From the NCBI RefSeq assembly GCF_900078315.1, contig NZ_FKBS01000025.1:395472-459471 (forward strand): a stretch of 64,000 nucleotides of DNA, given 5' to 3'. Both the position numbers and the translations under genes were made by a program. Positions 27,483 to 37,119 of this stretch are shown here, in pieces. Source of the DNA: Bordetella ansorpii (GTDB lineage: Bacteria; Pseudomonadota; Gammaproteobacteria; Burkholderiales; Burkholderiaceae_B). The notes beneath the pieces were generated by a model, which had not been told where the DNA came from, searched no databases, and was given only the letters and a program-made list of their open reading frames with translations. Every line of letters begins with the position of its first letter. The stretch's first letter is position 1.

Positions 27483-29468
27483 TCATTCGAAACGGAAAGA
27501 CAGCAGCGTGATGTCGTCGCGCTGCGGCCGCGCTCCCCGGTAGTCGTCCAGCGCCTGGCTGAACGCCTGGGCCTGCTCGGAAAGCGGCTGCCGGGCATGC
27601 CGGGTAAGCATGTCGGCAAAGCGGCGGCTGCCGAATCCGAAACCGTGTTCGCCGCCCGCCTGGTCCAGGAACCCGTCTGTAACCAGATAGTAAGTCCACC
27701 CAGGCTGAAGCGACAGTTCGACGTTCTCGTATTCGCCCGGCCGCTTGTCGCCCAGCGCGCGGCGCCCGCCGGGCAACTCCTGCAACACCTCGCCATCGCT
27801 GGCGTACAACGAAATCTTGGCGCCGGAATAGACCAGCCGGTGATTCGACCAGTCTATATACACCAGTCCTGCGTCCGTATTGATGGCAAGCGTGCGCGGC
27901 AACTGCGCATCGGCCAGCATGGCGCGGATGGCGGCATCGGTGGCGGCCAGCACGGCGGCCGGACTGGCAGGGCCGACCTCGGCGATGGCCAGGTCGATGG
28001 CGGCGCGCGCCAGCATGGTCATCAGGGCGCCCGGCACGCCGTGGCCGGCGCAGTCCATCACGCCCAGCAGGCAGTTGGGGCCGTCCGAGCGGAACACGTA
28101 GAAATCGCCGCCCACCACGTCGCGCGGCTTCCACAGCACGAAATGGCGTTCACCCAGCGACCGCACCAGTTGGCGGTCGGGCAGGATGGCGCGCTGGATC
28201 AGGCTGGCGTAGTCGATGGAGTCGCCGATCTTCTTCTGCGCCTCGGCCATCTCGCGGTTGGCGCTTTCCAGTTCCCGGGTGCGCTCGCGCACCTTGTCTT
28301 CCAGCTCTGCGGTGTGGGTGCGCACCTTGTCGGCCATGACGCCGAAGGCGCGGCTCAGATCGCCGATCTCGTCCTGGCCGGCAGGCGGCAGCGTGACGTC
28401 GTAGCGGCCGGCGGCGATGGCGCGCGCCGACTGCTGCAGCCGGCGCAGCGGGCGCAGCATCAGGCGCTCGACGGCATAGCCGAAGCCCAGCAGCATGGCC
28501 GCCACCAGCAGCACCACGCCGATGGCGGCGGGCCACAGCCAGGCGGCATCGGCCACCCGGGCCGCGCTCAGGTCGACCGCCGTCACCACATGCCAGCGCA
28601 GTTCAGGGATATAGGCCACCGCCAGCAACTGGCGCTTGCCGCCGAATTGCCCCCAGACGGTCTGTACCTGCTGGGGGTCGGACTGGGCACGCTGCAGCGC
28701 TTCGCGCAACGGCGCCTCGTCGCTGGCGCCCACCAGGCCGTACACGCTGCTGTGGCTGGAGTCGGCGCGGGTGGCCGAGTTGTAGGCGATGCGCGAGGCA
28801 TCGTGGAAAGCCTGGATGGCGCCGGACTGGTCGACGATCATCGGCGTGACGCCGGGATCGCTGTTGGTGATGAATTCGTCGAGGAAGGCGTTGAGGTTCA
28901 GGCCCGAGCCGGCCAGGCCCAGCACCCGGCTGCCGTCGCGCACCTGGACGTTGATCCAGACGCTGGTGACCTTCAGCTGCAGGTCCGGATTGACGTTGAT
29001 GTTGTACAGGTCGGGCGAACGCACCGAGGCGAAGAACCAGCCATCGTCCGGCTTGTCCGGCGACAGCGTATAGCGCGGCGGCTGGGGCGTGGACTGCGGC
29101 TTGTCGCTGAAGTAATAGTGGTTGCTCAGCGCGCTGATGACGAAGAACGACTGGCTGCGCAGGTCGCCGCGGTAGCCCTCGGCCTCGCGGAAGAACAGCT
29201 CGCGCGTGGCGGCATCGTCCTCGTTCAGCAGAAACCGGCGCGTGACCTCGGAATCGGCCAGGCGCAGCGACAGGGCGAGTTCGCGCGAGATGGGCGCCAG
29301 GATCTTCTGGCGGCTGAGCAGGGTGACGTTCTCGACGTAGGCACGGCCGAAATGTTCGCGGACGCTATCGAAGACATGCCAGCCGATCGCCGCGGCGGAA
29401 ATCAGCGCGATCAGGCACGCAAGGGCCAAAGCCAGCAAGGACTTGGTCCTCAACCCCCATTTCGCCAT
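27483..29468 (-). CDS. siaA: SiaA, membrane-bound PP2C-type phosphatase
   Basis: A 661-residue sensor phosphatase: membrane helix at 9-29, a large periplasmic sensor domain, a second helix at about 307-330, HAMP at about 333-385 with a coiled coil (KVRERTRELESANREM), and a PP2C/SpoIIE domain from about 430 (DVVGGDFYVF, MDCAGHGVPGALMTML, VTDGFLDQAG, RDDITLLSF). It removes the phosphate from SiaC in response to surface or surfactant stress in P. aeruginosa. It is the first gene of the sia operon; the 270 bp upstream are relatively AT-rich and presumably hold the promoter, but no clear -35/-10 pair was identified. Confidence 0.9.
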   Translation of the reverse strand: MAKWGLRTKSLLALALACLIALISAAAIGWHVFDSVREHFGRAYVENVTLLSRQKILAPISRELALSLRLADSEVTRRFLLNEDDAATRELFFREAEGYRGDLRSQSFFVISALSNHYYFSDKPQSTPQPPRYTLSPDKPDDGWFFASVRSPDLYNINVNPDLQLKVTSVWINVQVRDGSRVLGLAGSGLNLNAFLDEFITNSDPGVTPMIVDQSGAIQAFHDASRIAYNSATRADSSHSSVYGLVGASDEAPLREALQRAQSDPQQVQTVWGQFGGKRQLLAVAYIPELRWHVVTAVDLSAARVADAAWLWPAAIGVVLLVAAMLLGFGYAVERLMLRPLRRLQQSARAIAAGRYDVTLPPAGQDEIGDLSRAFGVMADKVRTHTAELEDKVRERTRELESANREMAEAQKKIGDSIDYASLIQRAILPDRQLVRSLGERHFVLWKPRDVVGGDFYVFRSDGPNCLLGVMDCAGHGVPGALMTMLARAAIDLAIAEVGPASPAAVLAATDAAIRAMLADAQLPRTLAINTDAGLVYIDWSNHRLVYSGAKISLYASDGEVLQELPGGRRALGDKRPGEYENVELSLQPGWTYYLVTDGFLDQAGGEHGFGFGSRRFADMLTRHARQPLSEQAQAFSQALDDYRGARPQRDDITLLSFRFE

Positions 29469-29737
29469 GTTTGAACGATTCCTGACTAGTCATTAAAGCG
29501 CCGTGCGGTACGGCACATGGCGGACGGGTGCATCCGCGTATACGTCTGCTGTGGCAACCAGCGGGCGCGAGGGCAATGCGAGGGATTGCCGGCCACCGAC
29601 TCGGGCACGGCCCAGAGTGTAGCCGCTGAAGATGCGAAATTCTAAACGGACAGCGGCAATTAGACCTCAAAAAGTGAAAGGTCGGTATCAATCTGACAAC
29701 GTTTACATTGGCCGTGGCCGGCCCGCCGACATTCAGG

Positions 29738-30441
<704 letters not shown>

Positions 30442-30445
<4 letters not shown>

Positions 30446-31224
30446 GCTTCCTCCACGGTTTCGTCGTCGCCCAGATAGGCCTGGCGCACCTCGGGATTGG
30501 CGCGTATCTCGTCCGGCGTGCCGGTGGCGATGACGCGGCCATACACCAGCACCGAGATGCGGTCGGCCAGCCGGAACACCGCCTGCATGTCGTGCTCGAC
30601 CAGCAGCATGGCCGCCTCGCCGCGCAGGCTGTCGATCAGGTCGGCCAGCCGCAGGGTTTCGTCGGGGCCCATGCCGGCCATGGGCTCGTCCAGCAGCAGC
30701 ACCTTGGGACGCGCGGCCAGCGCCAGGGCGAACTCCAGCTTGCGCTGCTCGCCGTGCGGCAAGGTGCCCGCGGGGCGCTCCAGCAGCGCGGCATCCAGCG
30801 CGCACTGCCGCGCCAGCGCGCGGGCCTGCTCGTACAGCGCCTCTTCGCGGCCGCGGGCCCGCCAGAACCGGAAACTGCTGCCCGCATGCGCCTGCACGGC
30901 CAGCAACAGGTTGTCCAGCACGCTGAACGACTTGAAGATATTGGTGATCTGGTACGAGCGCGACAGGCCGGCGGCCACGCGCTGGTGGCCGTTCATGCCG
31001 CTGACGTCGGCGCCGGCCACGGTCAGCGTGCCCGCATCGGCCGGCAGGGTGCCGGACAGCAGATGGATCAAGGTCGACTTGCCCGCGCCGTTCGGGCCGA
31101 TCAGCGCGTGGATCTCGCCGGGACGCAGCGTCAGCGAGACATGGTCGGTGGCCAGCAGCGCGCCGAAGCGCTTGACCAGTCCCTCGGCCTGCAGGGCTGG
31201 CATGAAATCGGCGGCGGCCGTCAT
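30442..31224 (-). CDS. livG: Branched-chain-type ABC transporter ATPase (LivG-like)
   Basis: A 260-residue ATPase: Walker A GPNGAGKST, the LivG-specific SYQITNIFKSFSVLDNLLLAV helix region, signature LPHGEQRKLEFALALA and Walker B VLLLDEPMAGM. The start, ATG 31224, overlaps the stop of livM. Partner of the LivF-like ATPase in one Liv-type importer. Confidence 0.87.
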
Positions 31225-32198
31225 GGGCGGCTCCGGGCGGCGGGCACGGCCTGCCTGGCGGCGCGGCCCGTGAACCACGGTCCCAGCAGGCCGGCCAGGC
31301 CGCGCGGGGCGCCGAACACCACGGCCAGCAGCAGGATGCCCAGCGGCAGGTGCCAGTATTCCGTCCACATCTTCAACACCTCTTCCAGCACCAGCATGAC
31401 CACCGCCCCCACCACGCCGCCATAGCGCAGCCCGACGCCGCCCACCAGCACCATGATCAGCAGGTTGGCCGATTGGGTCCAATGCATCAGGCTGGGCGAG
31501 ATGAACAGATTGTGATTGGCCAGCAGCGCGCCCGCCAGGCCGGCCGCCGCGCCGCTCAGGCCGAACGCCGCCAGCTTCATGCGATAGACCGGGTAACCCA
31601 GGGCTTCCATCCGTGATTCGTTCTCGCGGATGCCCTGCAGCGCGGTGCCGAAGCGCGAGTTCACCAGCTTGCCGAACCCCCACAGCAGCAGCACGAACAC
31701 CCCCAGCACCAGGTAATAGAACGCGCGGTCGTTGGCCAGGTCCAGGCCGGGCAGCGTGGAATAGCCCGGCAGGTTCAGGCCGTCCTCGCCGCCGTACTGG
31801 CGCAGCGAGATGAAGACGTAATAGAGCATCTGCGCGAACGCCAGCGTAATCATGATGAAGTACACCCCGCGCGTGCGCAGCGAGACCGCGCCGGTCAGCA
31901 CGGCCAGGCCGCCCGCCAGCAACATGGCGGCAGGCCAGGCCACCAGCGCCGAGGTGACGCCGGACACCCCCAGGATGCCCACGGCGTACGCCCCGGCCCC
32001 CAGGAAGGCGGCGTGTCCCAGCGCGACCATGCCGCCATAGCCCAGCACCAGGTTCAGGCTGGTGGCGGCCAGCGCGTAGATCAGGATGCGGCGCACGAAC
32101 GAGACATAGAAATCCAGGTCGAACAGCGGCGCCACCAGCGGAAACGCCGCCAGCGCCAGCAGGAACAGCCCGGTCCAGAGCAGTGAACGGTGGGTCAT
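31221..32198 (-). CDS. livM: Branched-chain-type ABC transporter permease (LivM-like)
   Basis: A 325-residue permease with eight or nine membrane helices. LNLVLGYGGMVALGHAAFLGAGAY and GIRENESRMEALGYPVYRMK are LivM signatures. It ends in a short Arg/Ala-rich tail overlapping livG. One subunit of the heterodimeric channel with LivH. Confidence 0.87.
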   Translation of the reverse strand: MTHRSLLWTGLFLLALAAFPLVAPLFDLDFYVSFVRRILIYALAATSLNLVLGYGGMVALGHAAFLGAGAYAVGILGVSGVTSALVAWPAAMLLAGGLAVLTGAVSLRTRGVYFIMITLAFAQMLYYVFISLRQYGGEDGLNLPGYSTLPGLDLANDRAFYYLVLGVFVLLLWGFGKLVNSRFGTALQGIRENESRMEALGYPVYRMKLAAFGLSGAAAGLAGALLANHNLFISPSLMHWTQSANLLIMVLVGGVGLRYGGVVGAVVMLVLEEVLKMWTEYWHLPLGILLLAVVFGAPRGLAGLLGPWFTGRAARQAVPAARSRP

Positions 32199-32212
32199 GT
32201 CGGATCTCGGGA

Positions 32213-33133
32213 TCAGCCGCGCGCCGGGAACAGGCCCGAGGGCCGGAACACCAGCACCCCGGCCATCAGCACGTAGATGCCGATGGCGGCCAGCGTGGGC
32301 CCCACGCCGGAGGCCACGTCGGGCGGAAAGAAGCTGCGCAGCAGCGTGGGCAGAAAGGCGCGGCCGGCCGTATCGACCATGCCCACCAGTAGCGCGCCGG
32401 CGAAGGCGCCGCGTATCGAGCCGATGCCGCCGATGACGATGCAGACCAGCACCAGGATCAGGATTTCCTCGCCCATGCCGACCTGCACGGCCGTCACCGG
32501 CCCCAGCAGCGCACCGGCCAGCGCAGCCAGCATGGCGCCCAGCGCGAACACGCCCAGGAACAGCAAGGGCACGCGCACGCCCATCAGCGTGGCCATCTGC
32601 CGGTTGGATGCGCCGGCCCGCACCAGCACGCCGGCGCGGGTGCGCGTGACGAACCCGTACAGGCCCACGGCCACGGCCAGACCCAGGCCGATGATCAGCA
32701 GGCGATACGCGGGATACATCAGGTCGGGCAGCAGACGCACCGGACCGGACAGCGCCGCCGGCGTGTTCAGCATCACCGGAGCGGGGCCCCAGATCATCTT
32801 GACCAGGTCGTTGGCGATCAGCAGGATGGCGAAGGTGCCCAGCACCTGGGCCAGGTGATCGCGCACCGCCAGGCGGCGGATCAGCGCCAGTTCCAGCACG
32901 GCCCCCACCACGCCCGTGGCCAGCGCGGCCACGATGACCGCCGCGGTGAACGAGCCCGTGCGCTGCATGGTCTCGGCCGCCACATAGGCGCCCGCCATGT
33001 ACAGCGAACCATGCGCCAGGTTCATGATGTCCATGATGCCGAAGACCAGCGTCAGGCCGGCGGCGATCAGGAACAGCATCAACCCGAACTGCAGACCGTT
33101 CAGCAACTGCTCGGCGATCAGCGTATACGTCAT
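32213..33133 (-). CDS. livH: Branched-chain-type ABC transporter permease (LivH-like)
   Basis: A 306-residue permease with QLLNGLQFGLMLFLIAAGLT at the N-terminus and FGIMDIMNLAHGSLYMAGAY, the LivH hallmark. Eight helices are expected. It lies 14 bp upstream of livM and 84 bp downstream of the binding-protein gene. Confidence 0.88.
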   Translation of the reverse strand: MTYTLIAEQLLNGLQFGLMLFLIAAGLTLVFGIMDIMNLAHGSLYMAGAYVAAETMQRTGSFTAAVIVAALATGVVGAVLELALIRRLAVRDHLAQVLGTFAILLIANDLVKMIWGPAPVMLNTPAALSGPVRLLPDLMYPAYRLLIIGLGLAVAVGLYGFVTRTRAGVLVRAGASNRQMATLMGVRVPLLFLGVFALGAMLAALAGALLGPVTAVQVGMGEEILILVLVCIVIGGIGSIRGAFAGALLVGMVDTAGRAFLPTLLRSFFPPDVASGVGPTLAAIGIYVLMAGVLVFRPSGLFPARG

Positions 33134-33217
33134 CGACTTCCCCTGTGCCGCGGGCGTCGCGCGCCCGCGGTCGATCGGCGCGGCGTCGTGGCGCCGCGCC
33201 GTGCTGCTACCGCAAAA

Positions 33218-34381
33218 TCAGAGCTTGCACTCGCCCACGTAGACGTCCTGGTGCTTGTCGTACACCTTGCCGATCAACTTGTTGGTGATGCGGCCCTGGG
33301 CGTCCTTGCCCACCTGGCGGGCGTAGTAGGCCTGGATGGGATAGTGGTTCCTGCCGTAGGTGAATGCGCCGCGCACCGAAGGGAAGTCGGCCTTTTCCAG
33401 CGCGGCGACGATGGCGTCGCGGTCGCCGGCCTTGCCGCCCGCCTGCTTGACGGCGGCATCCATCGCCATGATGACGTCGTAGGCCTGCGCCGCGTACACC
33501 GAGGGATAGCGGCCGTTGTATTCCTTGCGGAAGGCGTCGACGAACTGCTTGTTGCGCGGCACGTCCAGGTCATGTGCCCATTGCGCGGTGTTGACCATGC
33601 CGATCATCGGCTCGCCCACGGCAGGGATGACGTCCTCGTCGGCCGAAAAGCCCGGGCCGACCAGCGCGATGTTCTGCGACAGGCCCGCGGCCACGAACTG
33701 CTTGACGAAGTTGATGCCCATGCCGCCGGGCAGGAAGATGTAGACCGCGTCGGGCGCGGCGGCGCGCACCTCGGCCAGTTCGGCCGCGTAATCGATCTGG
33801 CCCAGCTTGGTGTAGCGCTCTTGCGCCACGTCGGCCTTGTAGCCGCGCTTGAAGCCGGTCAGCGCATCCTTGCCCGCGGGATAGTCGGGCGCGATGATGA
33901 ACATCTTCTTGTAGCCGCGGTCGGCCGCGACCTTGCCGGCCACTTCGTGGAAGGCGTCGTTCTGGTAGGTGGTGCCGAACCAGAACTTGTTGCACTGGGC
34001 GCCCGCGTATTGGCTGGGGCCGGGATTGTTCGACAGGTACGGGATCTTGGCGGCGAACAGCGCAGGTCCCACGGCCAGCGCCACGTTCGAGCCGATGGGG
34101 CCGGTGAAGAAGTCGACCTTCTCGCGCTGGATGTAGCGCGTGGCCAGTTGGCGGGCCTGCTCGGGGTTGCCGCCCATGTCGGTCTGCAGGAACTCGGCCG
34201 GCTGGCCGCCCAGCTTGCCGCCCAGCTGCTTGATGGCGAGGTTGAAGCCATCGCGCGCCTCGGCGCCCAGCGCCGCGAACGGGCCGGAGATGTCGTTGGC
34301 GATGCCGACCTTGATGGGGTCGGCGTGGGAAATGACGGGAACGAGCGCGGCGGCGGCCACGACGAGGGAAAGGATACGCAT
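33218..34381 (-). CDS. Branched-chain-type ABC transporter substrate-binding protein (LivK-like)
   Basis: A 387-residue periplasmic protein with a cleavable signal (residues 1-20, ending SHA) and a Peripla_BP_6 fold: IKVGIANDISGPFAALG, TDMGGNPEQARQLATRYI and a two-lobed core with YSVYAAQAYD-like C-lobe motifs. AGGAG precedes ATG 34381; the longer open frame upstream is not protein-like. First gene of the leftward Liv operon, facing the hydrolase/MarR pair across a 184-bp control region containing the shared operator. Specificity for an aromatic acid is an inference from context. Confidence 0.87.
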   Translation of the reverse strand: MRILSLVVAAAALVPVISHADPIKVGIANDISGPFAALGAEARDGFNLAIKQLGGKLGGQPAEFLQTDMGGNPEQARQLATRYIQREKVDFFTGPIGSNVALAVGPALFAAKIPYLSNNPGPSQYAGAQCNKFWFGTTYQNDAFHEVAGKVAADRGYKKMFIIAPDYPAGKDALTGFKRGYKADVAQERYTKLGQIDYAAELAEVRAAAPDAVYIFLPGGMGINFVKQFVAAGLSQNIALVGPGFSADEDVIPAVGEPMIGMVNTAQWAHDLDVPRNKQFVDAFRKEYNGRYPSVYAAQAYDVIMAMDAAVKQAGGKAGDRDAIVAALEKADFPSVRGAFTYGRNHYPIQAYYARQVGKDAQGRITNKLIGKVYDKHQDVYVGECKL

Positions 34382-34513
34382 GCGGGGAACTCCTGGCGCG
34401 GCGCGCTGCTTGGGTTTTGTTCTGAAGCGTTCGACTGCGATCGTGTCGCCGAGCCCGTCATCCATGCCACCGCGCGGCCGGTGTTGCGGACGAGAAATCA
34501 ACTGGCGTGCGGC

Positions 34514-34533
34514 ATAGTTTAGGTTTAAAGTAT
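34514..34533 (-). promoter_or_regulatory. Probable MarR operator in the divergent liv / hydrolase-marR control region
   Basis: ATAGTTTA GGTT TAAAGTAT is an 8-4-8 inverted repeat with a single mismatch. Read leftward it matches 17 of 20 bases of 2323-2342 in front of the aryl-CoA operon. For the leftward liv operon a TTGTTT/TAAACT pair with an 18-base spacer overlaps it, so binding would cover the -10 region. It lies between a transporter and an operon encoding a MarR protein, the usual autoregulatory layout. Confidence 0.65.
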
Positions 34534-34565
34534 CGAGCAAAACAAGCCTAGGGTTTGCCCCAACC

Positions 34566-35498
34566 ATGAGCCTCGTCCATCGCCAGTTCGACGCCGCCAC
34601 ATTGGATGTGCAATACAACGCACGCGCGACAGTACCGCACGTCGAATCGATACTCAAGCAATACGCCAACGAAAGCCGCCAGGCGCGCGACACACTGCCG
34701 TGCGCACTGAACCTGGCGTATGGCGACCATACCGATGAAACGCTCGACGTGTTTCCCGCCGCGCGGGGCCTCCCCGCGCCGGGATGCCCCGCGCCGGTCT
34801 TCATCTACCTCCACGGCGGCTACTGGCGCGCGCTGGGCAAGGACGATTCCAGCTCGATGGCGCCCGCTTTCACGCTCGCGGGCGCCGTGGTGGTGGCCGT
34901 CAACTATTCGCTGGCGCCGGCCGTCACGCTGGACCGCATCGTCGACCAGGTGCGCCGCGCGGTGGCCTGGGTCCATCGCAACATCGCCACGCACGGCGGC
35001 GATCCCGCCCGCCTGCACGTCGGCGGCAGTTCGGCGGGCGGCCACCTGTGCGGCATGCTGCTGGCAGGCGGCTGGCAACGCGAGCTGGGCCTGCCCGGCG
35101 ATGCCATCAAGGGCGCGCTGCTGCTGTCCGGCCTGTACGACCTGACGCCGCTGGTGCACACCCACATCAACCAATGGATGCGCATGACGCCGGCCGATGC
35201 CGCGCGCAACAGCCCCGGCCGCCTCGCGCCCGCCCACGGCTGCCCCATCGTGGTCAGCTACGGCGAGAACGAGACCGACGAATTCAAGCGCCAGAGCAAC
35301 GACTACCTGCATGCCTGGCAGGCGCGCGGCTTTCCCGGCCGCTACGTGCCCGCGCCCGGCCTGAACCATTTCGACATCGTGCTCGACCTGGGCCGCCCCG
35401 GCAGCCTGCTGGCCCAGGCCATGTTCGACCAGATGGGCCTGTCCCGAACGGGCCAGCCCGATACGGGCCGCCCCTTTTCTTCCCGTACCGCCCCATGA
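34566..35498 (+). CDS. Alpha/beta hydrolase, arylformamidase (kynurenine formamidase)-like
   Basis: A 310-residue alpha/beta hydrolase. HGGYW at residues 83-87 is the oxyanion-hole motif of the formamidase/hormone-sensitive-lipase group, and GSSAG at 154-158 gives S156 as the likely nucleophile. A C-terminal His in PGLNHFDIV and an Asp between complete a triad. The overall layout (N-terminal SLVHRQFDAATLDVQYNAR helix) resembles kynurenine formamidases, which form kynurenine on the way to anthranilate. Genes for tryptophan dioxygenase and kynureninase are not in the window, so another aryl amide or ester remains possible. Co-translated with the MarR gene (ATGA overlap). Confidence 0.7.
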   Translation: MSLVHRQFDAATLDVQYNARATVPHVESILKQYANESRQARDTLPCALNLAYGDHTDETLDVFPAARGLPAPGCPAPVFIYLHGGYWRALGKDDSSSMAPAFTLAGAVVVAVNYSLAPAVTLDRIVDQVRRAVAWVHRNIATHGGDPARLHVGGSSAGGHLCGMLLAGGWQRELGLPGDAIKGALLLSGLYDLTPLVHTHINQWMRMTPADAARNSPGRLAPAHGCPIVVSYGENETDEFKRQSNDYLHAWQARGFPGRYVPAPGLNHFDIVLDLGRPGSLLAQAMFDQMGLSRTGQPDTGRPFSSRTAP

Positions 35499-35983
35499 CC
35501 GACGCTCCTGACCTCGAAACCCGCGCCGCCCCCGACGACCACCACGCGTTGCGGCTGTGGCTGCGCATGCTGACCTGCTGCAACCTGATCGAGACCGAGA
35601 TCCGCGGCCGCCTGCGCACCGAATTCGACACCACGCTGCCGCGCTTCGACCTGATGGCGCAATTGCAGCGCGCGCCCAAGGGCATGAAGATGGGCGAGCT
35701 GTCGCGCCACATGATGGTGACCAACGGCAACATCACCGGCATCACCGACCAGCTCGAATCCGAAGGCCTGGTGGTGCGCACCAAGGTCGAAACCGACCGG
35801 CGCAGTTCGGTGCTGAAACTCACGCCGCTGGGCAAGAAGACCTTCGCCCGCATGGCGCGCGCCCACGAAAGCTGGGTCAAGGGCATGTTCGACGGCCTGC
35901 CCGACGCCAGCCGCAACGCCCTGTTCAAGGCGCTGGGCGAACTGAAACTGCAAGTGGTCGCCCAGCGCACGCAAGAGCGATAG
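35495..35983 (+). CDS. MarR-family transcriptional regulator
   Basis: A 162-residue MarR protein. Its winged HTH covers about residues 60-115 (MKMGELSRHMMVTNGNITGI, LVVRTKVETDRRSSVLKLT) with the DRR wing motif that contacts DNA. N- and C-terminal helices form the dimer interface. MarR proteins of aromatic-acid operons are typically repressors released by the aryl-CoA or free acid. The near-palindromic site ahead of this operon and the matching site ahead of the aryl-CoA operon are the natural candidates for its targets (inference). Confidence 0.87.
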   Translation: MTDAPDLETRAAPDDHHALRLWLRMLTCCNLIETEIRGRLRTEFDTTLPRFDLMAQLQRAPKGMKMGELSRHMMVTNGNITGITDQLESEGLVVRTKVETDRRSSVLKLTPLGKKTFARMARAHESWVKGMFDGLPDASRNALFKALGELKLQVVAQRTQER

Positions 35984-36014
35984 CCCGCCCCTGGAATGGC
36001 GCATAATTGCCGCC

Positions 36015-37031
36015 ATGATTCCGGTCTCGATTCCTGGCGGCAACTATTACGCGTCGATGGCAGTCTCGCTGATCTGCCTGAGCACGCTGCTGACCTGGCT
36101 CGCCCGCCTGGCGCTGAACCGGCGTGCCCGCCTGTGGATGCGCGACCACCGCCGCCTGGGCCCCGCCATGATGGCGGTGCTGGCCATCACCGGCGGCATC
36201 TTCCCCTATCAGCACATCAGCCAGTGGCTGACCGTCCAGCGCGAGGCCCGCGAGGAACAGGCGCGCCGCGCCGTGCTCGACACCGCCCGCAAGCTGGCTG
36301 GCGTCGATATGCCAGCCGGCACCGAACTGCGCCTGGCCACGCCGGGCGATCCCGACTCCTTCGTCCAGGCCGACTTCCCCGTGCTGGTGGAAGTGGGCGG
36401 CCTGCAGGCCAGGCAACTGTTCCGCTACCGCCGCGCACAGCATCCCATCGGCGCGGCGGGCGAAAGCTGGTCGGTGGCGATCCCCACCGACCAGACGATT
36501 CATGGCGGCTGGCGCTGCTCGCGCGCCCACCGCGTCGAACTGGTCATGGAAGACGGGCGGCCGCGCTTCGACAGTTGCCATCTGGCGTCGGGCAATACCG
36601 TGGGCAACCTGCCCCTGCCCACCGGCACCTGGCTGGACATGCGCCAGACCATGCCGCAGCGCTGGCTGCTGCGCACCGACGGCAGCGAGCCGGCCGCCAT
36701 CTCGGGCCTGTCGCTGCTGAAGGCCGACGTCATGGTCGACAGCCAGCACCAGGTACTGAAATTCGAAGGCCTGCTGGCGCAGGAACTGCGGCTGGGTGAG
36801 GTCACCTATCCCGCCGGCACCCGCGCTGCCAGCGCGGCGGGCGTGCGCGGCGCCGAGGAAGGCGACCTGCTGTTCAGCCCGCCACGCGGCCGCGCGGCCC
36901 TGCGCGCGGGCCAGCCCGACATCGCAACGGGCAATTCGGTGCTGCAGGGGCCGGATGGCACCGTGCGCGCGGTGCTCAGCAATCGCGATGCGGGCGTGCT
37001 GGACGTGCCGTCGATGCAACTGGCGCCCTGA
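36015..37031 (+). CDS. Hypothetical membrane-anchored protein
   Basis: 338 residues, not recognised. Two N-terminal hydrophobic helices (about residues 13-35 and 49-66, AMMAVLAITGGIFPYQHI) are followed by a soluble, beta-rich, presumably periplasmic domain of about 270 residues. The motif WRCSRAHRVELVMEDGRPRFDSC gives two cysteines that could form a disulfide. It stands alone between the MarR operon and a convergent SDR gene; a GC-rich hairpin follows its stop. No function proposed. Confidence 0.6.
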   Translation: MIPVSIPGGNYYASMAVSLICLSTLLTWLARLALNRRARLWMRDHRRLGPAMMAVLAITGGIFPYQHISQWLTVQREAREEQARRAVLDTARKLAGVDMPAGTELRLATPGDPDSFVQADFPVLVEVGGLQARQLFRYRRAQHPIGAAGESWSVAIPTDQTIHGGWRCSRAHRVELVMEDGRPRFDSCHLASGNTVGNLPLPTGTWLDMRQTMPQRWLLRTDGSEPAAISGLSLLKADVMVDSQHQVLKFEGLLAQELRLGEVTYPAGTRAASAAGVRGAEEGDLLFSPPRGRAALRAGQPDIATGNSVLQGPDGTVRAVLSNRDAGVLDVPSMQLAP

Positions 37032-37043
37032 GGCAGAAAACGT

Positions 37044-37065
37044 CGGCCGTCCGTGCGGACGGCCG
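37044..37065. terminator. Hairpin between convergent genes, possible terminator
   Basis: A perfect 9-bp stem CGGCCGTCC / GGACGGCCG with the loop GTGC, 12 bp after the stop of the hypothetical membrane gene and 55 bp before the end of the leftward SDR gene. There is no T-run, so terminator function is tentative. Confidence 0.4.
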
Positions 37066-37119
37066 GGAACAGCATCGCCGTGCGGTTGCAGACCGGCCCG
37101 GCAACACCCTTTCGCACAT

